Shown here one piece after another: positions 63,588-64,000 of a DNA stretch of 64,000 bases. Position 1 is the first letter of the stretch. Each line of letters starts with the position of its first letter. Source of the stretch: Sulfurospirillum sp. (GTDB taxonomy: Bacteria > Campylobacterota > Campylobacteria > Campylobacterales > Sulfurospirillaceae); the NCBI GenBank assembly GCA_014859685.1, contig JACUTU010000006.1, forward strand, positions 1 through 64,000. Reading direction: 5' to 3'. A model generated the notes under the pieces. The model had not been told where the DNA came from, searched no databases, and saw nothing but the letters and a program-made list of their open reading frames with translations. Position numbers and translations under genes: made by a program.

Positions 63588-63705
63588 CTGACCTTACGCT
63601 CTTTTGTAAAAAAGTTCGTAAATACCTCTTCGTAGCTTTAGGAGGTTGTGGGGACATTTGTCCCTGCCACTGAAACGCACAAGTTTGTTTTAGTGCCTAA
63701 CATTA
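63588..63705 (+). repeat. MITE-like dispersed repeat, copy 6
   Basis: CTGACCTTACGCTCTTTTG to TTTTAGTGCCTAACATTA, about 118 bp. It keeps the GGGGACATTTGTCCCTGCCAC arm but has lost the CGAAAAGTACCC half of the first hairpin (a 20-25 bp internal deletion relative to copy 2). It joins the truncated methyltransferase end to the small ORF at 63729. Confidence 0.85.
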
Positions 63706-63728
63706 GATGGTAACTTGTATTTTGTCTA

Positions 63729-63878
63729 TCAAAACGCATTTTTATCCACCCAATAATCACAAAAAATACTATTTGTCCACAAACCAAAAGACCAAAAAAA
63801 TTGTGCTAGTGCGCTACATGTAAAGAGAATGACAAATAACATCATCGGCTTTGGTTTGTAATTTTTTAGAGTATCCAT
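63729..63878 (-). CDS. 49-residue small membrane protein coupled to a helicase gene
   Basis: ATG at 63878 lies within the last codons of the helicase gene (13-bp overlap, ATGGATACTCTAA) and the frame stops at 63729. The peptide has a polar start (MDTLKNYKPKP), a hydrophobic helix with FVILFTCSALAQFFW and a short polar end. A TACATGTA at 63815 gives its TCS. No family is recognised; the overlap suggests real translation. Confidence 0.5.
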   Translation of the reverse strand: MDTLKNYKPKPMMLFVILFTCSALAQFFWSFGLWTNSIFCDYWVDKNAF

Positions 63879-64000
63879 AATTTAAAATTTTTCTTTTTAA
63901 TTTTTTTATTTTGCATAGTTTCAAAACACGCACGCACTTTTTCTTTTTTGATGGCTACATAAGCGTATTTGTCAAAAATATCTATATTTCCTATATCTTC
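63866..64000 (-). CDS. C-terminal fragment of a DbpA-like DEAD-box RNA helicase (runs off the window)
   Basis: The last 44 codons of a gene continuing past 64000. The sequence GNIDIFDKYAYVAIKKEK then KIKKKNFKLWIL has the pattern of the DbpA-type RNA-binding domain that ends some DEAD-box helicases (IGxIxIxDxxSYVAV...KIKGKxFRVxxL). The helicase core is outside the window, so the assignment rests on this tail. Confidence 0.65.
   Translation of the reverse strand, partial: EDIGNIDIFDKYAYVAIKKEKVRACFETMQNKKIKKKNFKLWIL

Larger units (their letters stand above)
1166..63822. repeat. highly iterated palindrome TACATGTA (at least 41 copies across the window)
   Basis: Starts of exact 8-mers found by eye: 1166, 1505, 2591, 3016, 7729, 7805, 7862, 9820, 11218, 12642, 12927, 13479, 17724, 20264, 21094, 22500, 22774, 22818, 24452, 27252, 31567, 36555, 39286, 42049, 42230, 45301, 46099, 46156, 52487, 52937, 53090, 53180, 55270, 57468, 60243, 61741, 61766, 61778, 62812, 63477, 63815. 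Thirteen extend to the 12-bp palindrome CTTACATGTAAG. One-mismatch forms (CACATGTA or TACATGTG) lie near 10171, 10573, 13467, 28399, 29890, 41892, 42339 and 43020. In genes it nearly always reads LHV or TC(K/S/R). Confidence 0.9.

Noticed and set aside
1-64000. tRNA or rRNA genes
   Set aside because: No cloverleaf-like segment with a T-loop GGTTCGA-type core was found in the gaps; a covariance search would be decisive.

Overview
The window is a compact, AT-rich chromosomal segment of a member of the Campylobacterota (Epsilonproteobacteria). The evidence is gene order and lineage-typical families. One block runs cheZ-like, U32 peptidase, purE, DUF3972, glyQ, NIF3, zinc-ribbon FlgZ-like, waaA, pseudouridine synthase, ffh, rpsP, KH, rimM, trmD, rplS. 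A second runs ftsW, flgB, flgC, fliE, PBP2. A third runs pyrB, pepF, hypothetical, uvrD, truB, csrA, ispE, smpB, thioredoxin-like lipoprotein, clpS, clpA, aat. All three match orders I recall from Campylobacter jejuni and Helicobacter pylori. The genus cannot be fixed by eye; a free-living sulfur-metabolising lineage is possible but not shown. There is no tRNA, rRNA, CRISPR, transposase or prophage in view.

Layout. 18-4425 (minus): an SDR/DUF2867 protein, then the ftsW-murG-small membrane protein-acetyltransferase operon. 4492-7563 (plus): a candidate sigma-54 promoter, then flgB-flgC-fliE-PBP2. 7547-8494 (minus): hemH. 8613-15923 (plus): alaS, a membrane protein, maf, a BioF-like enzyme, a lone ABC ATPase and PBP1A. 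16126-18404 (minus): glnA and a histidinol-phosphatase. 18496-29376 (plus): the conserved cheZ-like to rplS block, ending in a clear terminator. 29553-33849 (minus): VF530, an RND permease without its partners, and a glycine-zipper protein. 33980-41646 (minus): a signal-transduction cluster of three histidine kinases, two response regulators (one HD-GYP) and a periplasmic ligand-binding protein. 41843-49592: bioD, htpX, a second glycine-zipper protein, pyrB, pabB-pabC, pepF, an SspB-like protein and a LysR regulator. 49732-58739 (plus): uvrD, truB, csrA, ispE, smpB, lipoprotein, clpS, clpA, aat and an AEC transporter. 58957-64000: metK with an odd leader, a YjfB-like peptide, FadL-type porin with DUF4395, an ADP-ribosylglycohydrolase relative, a PNPOx-fold protein, a truncated methyltransferase and the end of a DEAD-box helicase.

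Functional themes: envelope growth and division, flagellum and chemotaxis, ribosome and RNA maturation, and regulated proteolysis with trans-translation (smpB, clpS, clpA, aat and possibly an SspB-like adaptor).

Three features stand out beyond the genes. (1) The palindrome TACATGTA occurs at least 41 times against about 2 expected from base composition, mostly inside genes, where it reads as LHV or TC(K/S/R). It behaves like a highly iterated palindrome or a DNA-uptake-type word. (2) A MITE-like intergenic repeat with TTACGCACT terminal inverted repeats and internal hairpins has five substantial copies and two remnants; some copies abut or complete gene ends. (3) Two neighbouring kinases share an apparently identical 682-bp kinase-core block, a sign of recent duplication or gene conversion inside the signalling cluster.
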